From contig NC_056540.1 of NCBI RefSeq assembly GCF_910596095.1, positions 9,169,001-9,233,000 on the forward strand: a stretch of DNA of 64,000 bases, in the 5' to 3' direction. Shown here piece by piece: positions 12,836-23,460 of this stretch. The stretch comes from Thunnus maccoyii. Taxonomy: Eukaryota > Chordata > Actinopteri > Scombriformes > Scombridae. The notes below the pieces were generated by a model. The model had not been told where the DNA came from. It did no database searches and was given only the letters and a program-made list of their open reading frames with translations. Within the stretch, counting starts at the first letter, position 1, and every line of letters begins with the position of its first letter. The translations under genes were made by a program, and so were the position numbers.

Positions 12836-14514
12836 AAAGGACCAGTTTGTAAGATTTAGTGGCATCTAGGGGTGAGGTTGCAGATTGCAACAAACTGAAT
12901 ACTACTCCCCTCACCCTCCCTTTCCACGCGTGTAGGAGAACCTACGGTGGCCATGAAACTCACGAAAAACGTGAAAGGCCCTCTCTAGAGCGACTGTTTG
13001 GTTTGTGGAAGAGGACCATGGATATGTTACAAGAGCTGGATACCGGACGGAAAAAGGACCCTATTCAGTTTAATGAGAACTGCTCGTCTGGAGCATACGC
13101 CAAAAAATTTTCTAGCATCCAGGTTTACTTCTGGGGGTGTGCAGCCCACTGAACATGCACAGTAGTGTTTCTCCCACCGGCCCCGACTGCAAGTTCCCAT
13201 TCAGCCCATAGACTTCACATTGTAGTGATGTCACAGATTTTTAAATTGCTTTTCTCAGCTTTAGGAATGTTTTACAAATATAAGACCTCCATGGATCAAA
13301 AATTCATAACAGAAAGAGTCATAACTGATCTTGTTTTCAGTTCAAGGTGTCCTGTCAACAGTTTTACAGATGGCTCTTATAATGGTGGTCTATGGGGAAA
13401 ATGCTTTTAGGGCTGCAGGGGGATTTTTTGCTGCAATACCACAAGTGGCCACTGGGAAAAATTGGCTGCAAGGCTGAGCAGTGGTGCCGTACCCAGCTCT
13501 TATAATACATCAATGAAGGGGACCTGCTCCCTATGTAGATATAAAGGGCTCAAGGCAACAAAAACACAACAATTCTCATTTTCAGGTGATCATACACTAA
13601 TTATTACACAGCTTTGTTGAATACTCGATTCTGATTGGTCAATTACAGCATTCTACAGTCTGTTATTTCTGAATAGCAGACTGCTGCTATGAATAATAGA
13701 CCGTTGCTAAGGACACTGTTTATAGACTCCGGTGGACCACGTCCAATCATATCAATCCACAGGAAGATGTCCGGTAAAATTACCAAAGGCAGCTCATTCA
13801 CAACACTCCGTGGCAAAAAAACATTAAAGATAATGTCTGTGACTGGGCACAGCTGTGACGGCAGCCTGAAGAGCTACTGGGCTCCAACCATTACAGAAAA
13901 GGAAAAGTTTAGCAAGATCCTGTACTCCAATCCAGGCAATGGTAGCAGATCTGGTGAGCGCCTCTCTTAGTTGCGCATCGCTACACACTAACTTAAGTGA
14001 TAGCATTAGCATTAGCAGCAGTAGCATTAGTAACAATTGTGTTTCCAGGTGTATCAACTGCAAAGCCCCGGCAAGAAGGAAACGTAGAAATGAATGACAG
14101 AAATGTCATAATCTTAAGAAGGCTACAGAGCTTTCATAGATATTTACGTTGCTATGCATGCAGTTCCAACCGTAGAATCTAATCAACTATTCTTTTAGAG
14201 GAAGCAATAAAATCATTTTTAAATCAATAATCAGATTAATCAGAAAACTCAGATTATTGATTGATTTAATAAATAGCCGTGTAATAAGTAGGATAATGTA
14301 CAGCGCACAGGTCATTATTGTGAAATGAACGCCTTCAGTGTGATTCAAGACCCCTCTGCTTTGTGTCCTGCATCAGCCTGTCGGGACTCATTTCACAATA
14401 ATGACCCTCTCGCTGTACATTATCCCTTACTTAAAACATATGTATGACTATTATATTCCATTTCTGCCAAGTCCGTTCCTCTGGGTGCCACTAAATTCTA
14501 GACACTGGTCCTTT
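12836..14514. mobile_element. Composite MITE with a nested insertion
   Basis: The element opens with AAAGGACCAGTTTGTAAGAT and closes with the inverted counterpart (CTAGACACTGGTCCTTT), the same ends as the shorter intact copy at 17203-17550. The 1.68-kb length is explained by insertions: 13230-13510 matches the repeat at 3490-3745, 13500-13620 matches internal sequence of the 17.2-kb copy in reverse, and a strong hairpin lies at 14292-14428. Frames inside it (12859-13152, 13689-13970) are not recognisable proteins. Confidence 0.65.
14292..14428. repeat. Long imperfect hairpin inside the composite MITE
   Basis: The arm 'ggataatgtacagcg' plus 'cattattgtgaaatga' is repeated in inverted orientation as 'tcatttcacaataatga' plus 'cgctgtacattatcc', separated by about 55 bases. 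Such a structure is typical of a short MITE or the terminus of a foldback element inserted into the larger one. Confidence 0.65.
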
Positions 14515-17202
14515 AAAGGGAATTAGATCATGACATAAAAAAATAAGACTTCTGCATTGGAATATGAATAAAGTCTAGATGGAGACAAATTTCGTTTTCA
14601 GATGTTTACAGTTTTTTTTTTTTTGGTTTGATTTGATTTTCCAGCATGTGGCAGGAGGTTTCAGAGCCAAACCTCAGCTTTATTCCCCCAGGAGCCAATA
14701 TTTGTTTACAGTGGTCTATTTGGTCTGGATAAACTGTGACAGCCTATTCAAACACTGCACATATGTACAGCTCCTAACCAATTTATCACGGGACAAAAAG
14801 AGCCTTCAAACAGCCACAGCACTGAAGAATGAGTCAGAAAACTCGAACTACCAAAGTGACCCAGATTCACTGCACTTTACTGAACTTGTTACAGTGTGTT
14901 AGTGAACGCTGCATCACCGCTTCCCTCTTTCTAATTTCCATGCTCACTGCTTCAGTAAACCTTTAAATCCTCTTTTTTTCACCTCATTGATTTACAAAGA
15001 CGTTTTCTGCCCCTGTTGTCAGAGAAAGACTCAAACTGAGAGCTGCAAAGCGATTGTTTCTTTTGACCCTGAACAAAGAGCTTTCTGTTTGAATAATCGT
15101 TCCCATACTCAAGATTTTGCCAAACATCCATTTCCAGTTTTGGCGTTAATCTCCTCTCCTACTGAGGATCTAGTATCTGAAGAGATAAACACTACAGCTG
15201 TGGAGTCCTTTTTTGTTACGATGAAACCGATTTAGATTACATTGGCTTGGATTGGAAAATCATGGGAAATGAGTGAAATGTGATGAAAGAAGCTGAGTTT
15301 ATTCTTCATGAAACATCTGCAAGTCAATGACTCTCTTGGTCTTTGTGTTCAAATACACTTGACAAGATTTAGGGTTGTTAGAGTATGCGCTGAGAGTTTC
15401 AGCCTTTTATGCAAATCTTCAATGAAATTAATGTTCAACTCTCCAGAGGAGTCTTGTTTATCTCACTAAAAGAAAAAAAAGTTGTGTAATTTGTGCCTCT
15501 GGCAACATGTTCAGGGAGAGGAATCACAACTCTGTGGCTGCTGTTATGAACAGCTGCTCTGTCACCACAAGGGACTGTGTATTAACAGCTTTAATTAATT
15601 TGAAATATCACATCAAATTATGAAGAAATGACATAACGTATGCAGAGAGAGATTAACATTAACAGGAAATTGGATAAAGAGGTCAGTGAAGAGAAAAAAG
15701 TTAGGTGTCATGCTTTAATATAATTCCTGGATGGACAGCGGGGATTTCTTTCCTTTACACTTTCACACATTTTTAAAATCTTGATAGTTTTATGTCTATG
15801 TAACATCATCTTTGTTTTTCTCTGTCTCCTGACATCAGTGAGAGCCGGATGAAAACTTCAGCAAGTGTTTTCAAGGAGGATATTGAATATTCCCACAGAG
15901 ATTAGGACAAACACCTGTTTTGCGTATGTCTATGGATTTAAAATGCAATCACTCTAAATCTGTAGACATGCTTATGTGTATTTGCTCTGACAAAAACAGC
16001 AGTTTTTCAATTGCTAGAAGGCTTTATATGATTTGGAGAGTGATGCGGTGATAACATTTGAAAAGCAAACTGAGGGGCCTTTCTCTCTTTGTGCGTCACA
16101 GCATGGACAAAAATACACTGACGGCCCAAAAATATTTCCAGCGGGATACACAATTGCTGTCACTGACACTGTTGCACTGTTCACAAGCTTCCCGTCAGAG
16201 TAATGACAAACTCTGTGAGCGAGGGGTGGGTCTGGAGGATGAGTACGTTTGGGATAAGGCAACAAGGAGTTGGTGTGTTCGGTAACACACAGTGTGACAA
16301 AGCAGCAGTCTGAGAAGTGTTTTTGTCTGTTTTTAATGTGTAATGGGTGGCTGATGACAGACATCTGAGTAAAAGCCTGACATAGCGCAACTCCAGTGGC
16401 TCTTCAGGGTCCAGACTGCTTATTAACCTGTCTGTAAGCCGTTTGTCTCACTTTCCTCCTGCCTGAACTCAAGAACGACCATAACCCTTCAGTTTGGCCT
16501 TTAACCTTACACTCTGGAGGTAAAGAAAATGCAGTCTGCATGTGGCCTTTGATGTGGGTTGAATAGCCATCTTCAAAGTGTATGTGTCACATGTAGGCAG
16601 CCACATACACGCACACACATACAAATGTGTACATACAAACGTGCACACACAGCATGTATGCACTCATTAGAAACAGCCGTGCTCAGCTTGTGTCCTTCAT
16701 CTTCTTTGCGTGTAAGTGACTTAACATGTTTTAGAGGTATGTTTGAATTGGCAATGTGAACTCCAGTATGCAGGAATCATGTGATGTGACAGTCAGTAAA
16801 CTGCACAAGGCAGGGTAATGTCTACTGACCTGACTAACCTCTGATTGTTATATACCTAAAGATACTAAAGGGACCAGAGACAAAAGATCTAATGTCAGTG
16901 ATTCTGCTTCCCTGCTGTGGAGCAGACAGTTTTGATTTAGTGTTACTCTGTGCACATACCAACATAGTTTCAGGCCTCACTGGGCACTCTGGGTTGCTGG
17001 CTGCTTGCTACTTCCAGTGCTCATCATCAAGGTGAGGACTGCCAGGCTGTGTGGCAAATCAAGTCTGGTTGTACCAAATTTCAGGTTTGTAATAGAGCTT
17101 AACTGCAGGAAAGCAATGAACTGTGACAAGCATGAAGACAAGAATGGACAATTTTCTGTAAATTTCCCCATTCTACATTTCATTTGGGTGGGATTTTTTT
17201 AC
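14515..17202. other. Gene-free spacer
   Basis: I see no supported exon. Frames at 14579-14902, 14987-15235 and 16014-16364 have no recognisable domain. Alternating CA/TG patches occur near 16605-16650. Confidence 0.5.
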
Positions 17203-17550
17203 AGGACCAGTGGGTAAGATTTAGGGGGATCTATTGGCAGAAGTGGAATATAATATTCATAAGTATATTTTCATTAGTGTGTAATCACCTGAAAATAAGA
17301 ATCATTGTGTTTTTGTTACCTTACAATGAGTACTTTATATCTACATAGGGAGCGGGTCCTCTTCAGTGGAGGCTGCCATGTTGCACCACCATGTTTCTAC
17401 AGTAGCCCAGAACAGACAAACCAAACACTGGCTCTAGAGAGGGCCTTTCATGTTTTTCACGAGTTTAATGGCCACTGTATGTTCTCCTACGTGCTTGGAA
17501 GGGGAGGGAGAAGGGCATTAGTTCCATTAAATCCTACACACTGGTCCTTT
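17203..17550. mobile_element. MITE, compact copy of the 12.8-14.5 kb family
   Basis: The ends AGGACCAGTGGGTAAGATTT and AAATCCTACACACTGGTCCT are an inverted pair. The 348-bp body includes 'ctagagagggcctttcatg' and 'ggccactgtatgttctccta', both with diverged matches in the copy starting at 12836. I recall this as a very common percomorph non-autonomous element. It has no coding capacity. Confidence 0.7.
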
Positions 17551-19356
17551 AAATTCAGAATTATCTACTGATGTGTCTGAGATCATGACACTATCTGGAG
17601 AAATTACATCGGCCTAGAGGTTATGATGCATAGCACTTAAACTTCAGTGTCTCCAGTTTGATTCTGGCTGGGAAACTATGTTGCATGTCATCTCCATACA
17701 ATTCCTACCTGCATCTCTACTTAACATTCCCAAAACAATCTTTAAAAAACAGAAATAATTAAATTTGAATAGTATTCAGCTGCTCTAATCAATATTTTAT
17801 ACTAACCATGGATCAAATTGCTATGTATAATATGAAAGGGGGTTGTTCATAGTGGAGAACCCACAGAGAATCATCACCAATTCTATGGCTCATCTCAGCT
17901 CTATGGAGTGTTGTAGTGTCTTTCAGCCCGTCTTTCAGCATTTTTTTTCCAGCTTTTAAGCAGAGAAAAGCCATTTGAAAGTAAAGTAAGTAAAAAACAC
18001 TGATAAACCCCCTGCATGCTACTTGCTCAGCACCAAACAGTACACAGACAAAGTTACAGACTAGCTGGTGAACATAGTGGAGCATTTAGTAGCTGAAAAG
18101 GCAGATATTTCCCTCAGAAGTGGAGAGTGAATTTTGATTTTCATTTGTCAGGCCCTCAGAAACAGAACTGCCAATGAAATACTAATGTTGCTCCATGTCC
18201 GCTGGATGTGTAAATAAGCAATCATTTGCTAACACACTCACCATGATAACTTTGTATGTCAACATGTGTACAGCTTATTGTGATGCCTCAGATGTCGCCA
18301 AAAAATCTGTTAATTTAGATCTAAGCTGAGAGAGAACCACTCTTGATGTCCTGTAGCCTACATACGGTATTTAAGTACAACTGAAATTATCAGGAAAGCT
18401 AATGTGGGTTGTTTAGAGTCTGTGGCTCTCGTGTTGTGTAGCAGGATGCTGTCTGGCAATTTGACTGCTCCGCCTGTGATAGAACGCCACGTTTAAGCTT
18501 TATGCAAATATGTTTTAAAATGAAGCAATTTGATTTGCTGTATGGAAACAGTGTACAAAACAAAGTACACATGGTGCTCCAACGGATGAATGCAAATATA
18601 GTGAGTGCTATCATGAAACCAAAATATAAATTTCACCCTTTTGGTTTCTGATTTTTTCTCAAAGGAGAACACAGGACGTGTTCACAGAGCAGATATGTAT
18701 TGTGTTGCAGGAAAAACAACATGGAATTTAATTTCAGTTGCACTTTAACACAGATTTACATGACTAAGTCAATTTTTTACTTACGGGGAGTATACAGTCG
18801 CTATTATGCACTTTTGGGGTGCTTTTTCAAGTTTTAGAAAAGTACTCATGTGACGTCACTTGAGTTGTTCTCTTGGCATGGGGTTGGAGACAACAAATTC
18901 TTAACAGGAAGCCTCTGTTACAGACTGGGCACATGTAGTTGCCAGTGGCGTAGGATGCAGGATTTTTGTGGCTTGACCCTAGAAGTCAGGCGGATATCTT
19001 GGCCTCTGTTGCATCAATTTTGAAGTCCCTCAACTTTATGAAAGCACGCTACTGAATTACTGCAGCGCTCTTTTAATGTTTTGCTGCATTGTGAATATTG
19101 ATTTGTGAAAATTTAACCTATAAGAAGACACTATGGACAGGTACCTTTCAAGGTATGTAAGCATAAAAGAAATTAGGATCACATAAAAAAAAAAATCGGG
19201 TCTCAAAGTATATCTGCATCTTAAAAACATAACAGACTGAATGCCGGTGAGTGCACATCTCCTGGAAAGCTCCTCTAATTGTTTCTGAACTCACATGGTG
19301 GGCATTTATGGAACTGCAGTGCATTCACCAATGACAAAAATAATCAAAGGCCTTAT
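17551..19356. other. Gene-free spacer
   Basis: No recognisable gene, RNA or structured repeat. The frame at 17813-18085 on the minus strand has no known domain. Confidence 0.5.
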
Positions 19357-19498
19357 GTCATAATTATGACTTAATATCTCATAATTATGAGAAAAGATCT
19401 CATAATTTTGAAATCTTTTCTCATAACTATGAGATAGTGAGTCATAATTTTGAGATCTTGTAATTATGAGATACAGAATTCACAATTATGAGATAAGG
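19357..19498. repeat. Palindromic AT-rich tandem repeat (ATAATTATGAGA type)
   Basis: The motif TCTCATAATTATGAGA, itself a perfect palindrome, recurs with variation at least five times in about 140 bases, in both orientations and with short spacers. It could fold into several alternative cruciforms. I recall similar 'ctcataattatgag' arrays scattered in other fish genomes. Confidence 0.7.
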
Positions 19499-20510
19499 CC
19501 TCCAATTTTTTTTCAATAGGGAATACAATGAAGTGTAGGGCATTAATACATGATGCAAAACTGAGACTGTTCCCCCTAAAGGCAAACAAATTTTAACCAC
19601 AACCTTTCCCAAGAACCAATCAATACTGAGGCCAAATCACTTAAAGATCAGTGAACCTGGAGCACAGATGAAAGAAATAAAACCATATCAGTGCTTCCCT
19701 GCAGTGCAACGGGGTGCACTGTTATCCATAACCTCTTTAGGAACAAATGAGTAGGAATTCAGCCGGGACTTTCCTTACTTCCTGTATTGCGAGCAGATGG
19801 AGTATTCTCCACCGTGAGGTACACTAACAGTGCAACCACAGAGTCCCATCTCTAAGATAGGCCTGCTTTGCCGACTGAAACAAACATCTTTTTGTGTAAA
19901 CGGAGGAGGGAGCAGATCATGTGCTTGATATTATCTGTTTATGAAGTGGTAATACAGTGGCCCTCTATGTTCTAATCAGCAGGGTCGGCCTCAGCAGTCT
20001 GGTCTCTGGTTGTTTTGTGTTTCTAATTAACCTGGAAGCTAAATGTATGTCTGGATATTGTGATCTTATAGAAGGATGTTTTTACCTTTTTCTAGGAATA
20101 CAACATGTTTTATAGCTCCAGATAACCATACAGACAGAAATGGTTTGTGATTTTTACATTTAGTGCAAAAGCATTTTGTAAAAATGCTCCACATTCCCTC
20201 TTTTAATCCTGCACTAGACACAAAAACAGCAACTCTTTGCTTTCTCGTCTTTGAGAAATAATAATAGAGAGGCAAAAGTGGAAAAATGATCAGTACTGAA
20301 TCACTGACAGGAGGAGTAACAATATCTGTGCTGGTGCGACACCCAGTGGACAGACTTTGCAGCTCTTCATGCAGTGGATTGGAGTGGATTACAATGAACC
20401 AAAACCAAGGCTGGATTAGCAACCAGGCATTGTGGCTGGACTACAGGGTACATTTTTGCTCTGGTGCCCCTAACAATTTAATCCGACCATGATTGACACA
20501 CACTTGATGA
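19499..20510. other. Spacer between repeats and cysltr1
   Basis: No supported gene. The frame at 20066-20422 on the minus strand is unrecognised and lies past the proposed end of the cysltr1 transcript. Confidence 0.5.
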
Positions 20511-20516
20511 TTTATT
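20511..20516 (-). terminator. cysltr1: Candidate poly(A) signal of cysltr1
   Basis: TTTATT on the plus strand reads AATAAA on the minus strand, and is followed downstream on that strand by a GTGTGTGTC run, the usual GU-rich partner. It would give cysltr1 a 3' UTR of about 830 bases. Other signals may exist nearer the stop. Confidence 0.4.
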
Positions 20517-21347
20517 GATTAAGTTATCATACATGACATGAAATGCAGTAGGAATGCAGCAGCATATTTTCAGGTGTTTAAAAGTACATTTCATGATTGT
20601 ATTACAGAGCTCAATAAGCCAAAAAATTCCTCCTAGTTTAGAGCCAGTGTTTGAAACTAAACGTATTACAGTGCAGAAAATCAGAGTGCAGACAAAGTTG
20701 ATCTTTAAGGTGGTAAAAGCTTAAATAAGCTTATTATTATTTGCAAAAAAACAGTACAAAATACATAGAGAAAAATAGTCATTAGATAATGACAACAAAA
20801 TAAAAGTTACCATAGCATAATGACAAAATTGTATACATTACATATATATAGCTATTTTCTTATATGGTCATTACAACATTAATATCCAAGACAAGTAAAG
20901 GTATACAGTAGTCAGCTTAATGCCGAGTTGAGCCCTTCCTGATATACATTCATATTCAGGTTGTATAATATAAGCATCTCAAAGACAATCCAGATAAAGA
21001 CACATTACAATATTACCTGCTCTCACATTTATACACTGTATATGTATGTTTGTAATTGAACAGTTTGAGCTACAATTTACACAAAGTACCGATTAATCTC
21101 ACAAGATAATTCAGAACAACTTCACTGAAATACTGAGCAATAATTAGAATAATATCACTTTTAATTGAAAACATCCTCCTGAGACTTAAACTGTTATATC
21201 ATGAACAAACTAGCCCTCATTTGTTAAAACCTTTTTCTCCCTGATTTTCACCTGATTCAATTTTCATTCATGTTTATGAGCACAAGACATCCTGAGCTCT
21301 TTAACCATAATCTATATTTGTTCGATGAGCCTCCTACGTGGAATAAA

Positions 21348-22385
21348 TTAACTGGTATTCAACTGGTGGTTCTCCCTAAGCTCGGCACCTGTGATGGGCT
21401 TCAGCCTATCTGTGCGGTGCAGGGTGCTGGACCTCATTGTCTGGCGCAGGGAGGACAGACGGCTGCGGAAACCTTCTCCAGAGAAAAAATAAAGCAGCGG
21501 GTCAAAGCATGAATTAGCAGCAGCCAGGCAGAGTGTCACCACAACAGACTTCTGCATGGCAATCCGCTCTGCGCAGGAGGTGTCCTTCTGAGACAAGAAG
21601 CTCAGATGGATGCTTCGTTGCACGTGGTACGGCAAGAAGCTGATCAAGAAGGTCAGCAGGACGATGACAATCATGCGGATGGCTTTGGTGCCCGCGCCCC
21701 GCTGGCGTCTGGCAGCGTGGGTGCGGGACAGAAGAGTGTGAATGATGCCTGCGTAGCAGAGCAGGATGACCAGGAAGGGCACGACAAAACCCACCACCAG
21801 AGACAAATAGTTCAGCACGACCAGTTTCTCTATACCTTTACCCTGTGGAGGCTCGAAACACTTAGTTTTGTTTGTGATGGGGTCTAATTTCTGGCCAGAC
21901 ATCAGGAAGGGTGATGATGACAGGCAAATGAAAACCCAGACACCCACACACACCAGGCGTGCACGGCTCTCTGTCACCAGCTGCAGGTTCTGCACAGGGA
22001 AAACAATGGCCAAGAAACGTGTGATGGACATGACAGCCATGAAGTAAATACTGCAGTATAGGTTTACATAGAGGGCGTAGGAGCTTATACGACAGAGGAA
22101 ATCCCCCTGGTTCCACTGGCCCTTGTTGACATAGTAGAGAACTCGCAGAGGCAGCGTGCTGACACACAGCAGATCGGACACAGCCAGGTTCAACATGTAG
22201 ATATGAAAGGGAGAGCTCTGGCGGTACGTTCTGATCAGCACAACCAGGGCAAAGCCATTCCCAGCCAGGCCTAACACGGTGATGAGGGAGTAGGATGTGG
22301 AGTACACTTGATTACGGAAGTCATCGATGGATGGACATTCAATAGAGTCGTTCTCTATGCCATCAGTCAGATTGACTTGCTCCAT
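21348..22385 (-). CDS. cysltr1: Cysteinyl leukotriene receptor 1
   Basis: A 345-residue rhodopsin-family receptor in one coding exon. Its human counterpart is a plasma-membrane Gq/11-coupled receptor for LTD4 and LTC4, important in leukocytes and smooth muscle. The segment IDDFRNQVYST (20-30) before TM1, LLCVSTLPLRVLYYV, ALYVNLYCSI and CFEPPQ in the second extracellular loop are CYSLTR1 signatures. Class A landmarks are N43 (1.50), D71 (2.50), C98 (3.25), a TRF triplet (122-124) in place of DRY, and FDPLLYFF in TM7. N5 is in an N-glycosylation sequon. Human CYSLTR1 is 337 residues. The frame stays open upstream to another ATG (22475), but a good acceptor (tttgtctctgcag) lies just before the ATG at 22385, so I take that start. 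Not CYSLTR2, because the N-terminus and loop motifs fit CYSLTR1 better. Confidence 0.93.
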   Translation of the reverse strand: MEQVNLTDGIENDSIECPSIDDFRNQVYSTSYSLITVLGLAGNGFALVVLIRTYRQSSPFHIYMLNLAVSDLLCVSTLPLRVLYYVNKGQWNQGDFLCRISSYALYVNLYCSIYFMAVMSITRFLAIVFPVQNLQLVTESRARLVCVGVWVFICLSSSPFLMSGQKLDPITNKTKCFEPPQGKGIEKLVVLNYLSLVVGFVVPFLVILLCYAGIIHTLLSRTHAARRQRGAGTKAIRMIVIVLLTFLISFLPYHVQRSIHLSFLSQKDTSCAERIAMQKSVVVTLCLAAANSCFDPLLYFFSGEGFRSRLSSLRQTMRSSTLHRTDRLKPITGAELRENHQLNTS

Positions 22386-23261
22386 TTGTTTGCACACTTG
22401 TGGCTGCAGAGACAAAGTAATTACATGAAGTGTCAAAATGAAAGAGACATCTGTAGTGTTAACCCCAAAAAACATAGACGCAAGAAAAAACAGAACACTG
22501 CAGAGCGTGGTGATAGATATGGCAGATTGTTTCAGAGATAGTCTGTTTTCTGCTGCAGTTCAGACTCTGAGGGAAATTTAGAAATTAGATATGTATTTCT
22601 AGGCGTTTATCCTGTCACATGACAATGGTTCTGCTTTTTTTCTGGGTAAGAAAAAAGGTAAACGGACCATTTCTGTTTCTGCTGTGCAAGTTCATTTTTG
22701 GGAGATGCGATAATATTGTTCATGGTGGATTTACACTGAAAGAAGCTGGAATGCAGATACCTAAAGTTGATTATGGATTATAATCTGGTTAACTCTACTG
22801 TATTGAAGCCTAAAAGTGTCATCATCTATAAACGTATACATTGGCTGATAAATAAAATAAATAATTTGCACAATGATGAGTCTGACTGGCAGCCTCAGTT
22901 TTAAAATAAAAGGCACTTTATAGAAACCTTTTTTGCTGCCATTAATAATATAAAATGCATGTTAATGCTGTAAACTTTAACATTAATGAAAGTCATCACT
23001 TTGCAGATGCATTCATTCATTCATCCTGATATCTAGTTGCGTTGCGTCTCTACTGTATGTCTTTTAAATGAGAGGAATGTATTAAATCCGCTGTACAAAC
23101 TGAAATGTTGACATTGCTCAAACACTGCATGATAACATTGTGTATTTTAGTTACATGCTGTTATTTTAATTTGCTGCCAGTTACTGCCGCTTCAACAAAA
23201 GTGAAAACATTTCAACTTTCAATGATATAAATCTGGATGAGCACAGACAAGTTCTCCTTAC

Positions 23262-23460
23262 CCTTGAATTCCTGTCTGGTGAGAGCAGTGCAGTCAGTCT
23301 GTGAATCTTCAGTCTCAGTAGCTGTACAAAACAGCAGCAGCAGCAGCAGCAGCAGCGGCAGCAGCAGCACTTCCTCAGAGTGCGTTTCCTCCGCCTCTCT
23401 GGCTCATCTGCCAGATGTCTCAGCAGTTGTGGGAGGACACTACAGTAGGTGTTTGCCTTT
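23262..23460 (-). other. cysltr1: Candidate 5' UTR exon of cysltr1
   Basis: On the minus strand a GC-richer segment holding a CTG run (CAG on the plus strand, about 23333-23368) ends in a strong splice donor, caagg|gtaagg, with its last exon base at 23262. It would join the acceptor at 22404 across an 858-bp intron, 18 bases before the ATG. The transcription start (high-coordinate end) is a guess. Confidence 0.5.

Noticed and set aside
13689-13970. 93-codon frame with a protein-like composition
   Set aside because: Lies inside a composite MITE and resembles no family I know. Kept as repeat sequence.
22386-22475. Thirty-residue N-terminal extension of cysltr1
   Set aside because: A good splice acceptor lies between this ATG and the internal one. 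The extension does not resemble CYSLTR1, and the internal start gives the expected length.
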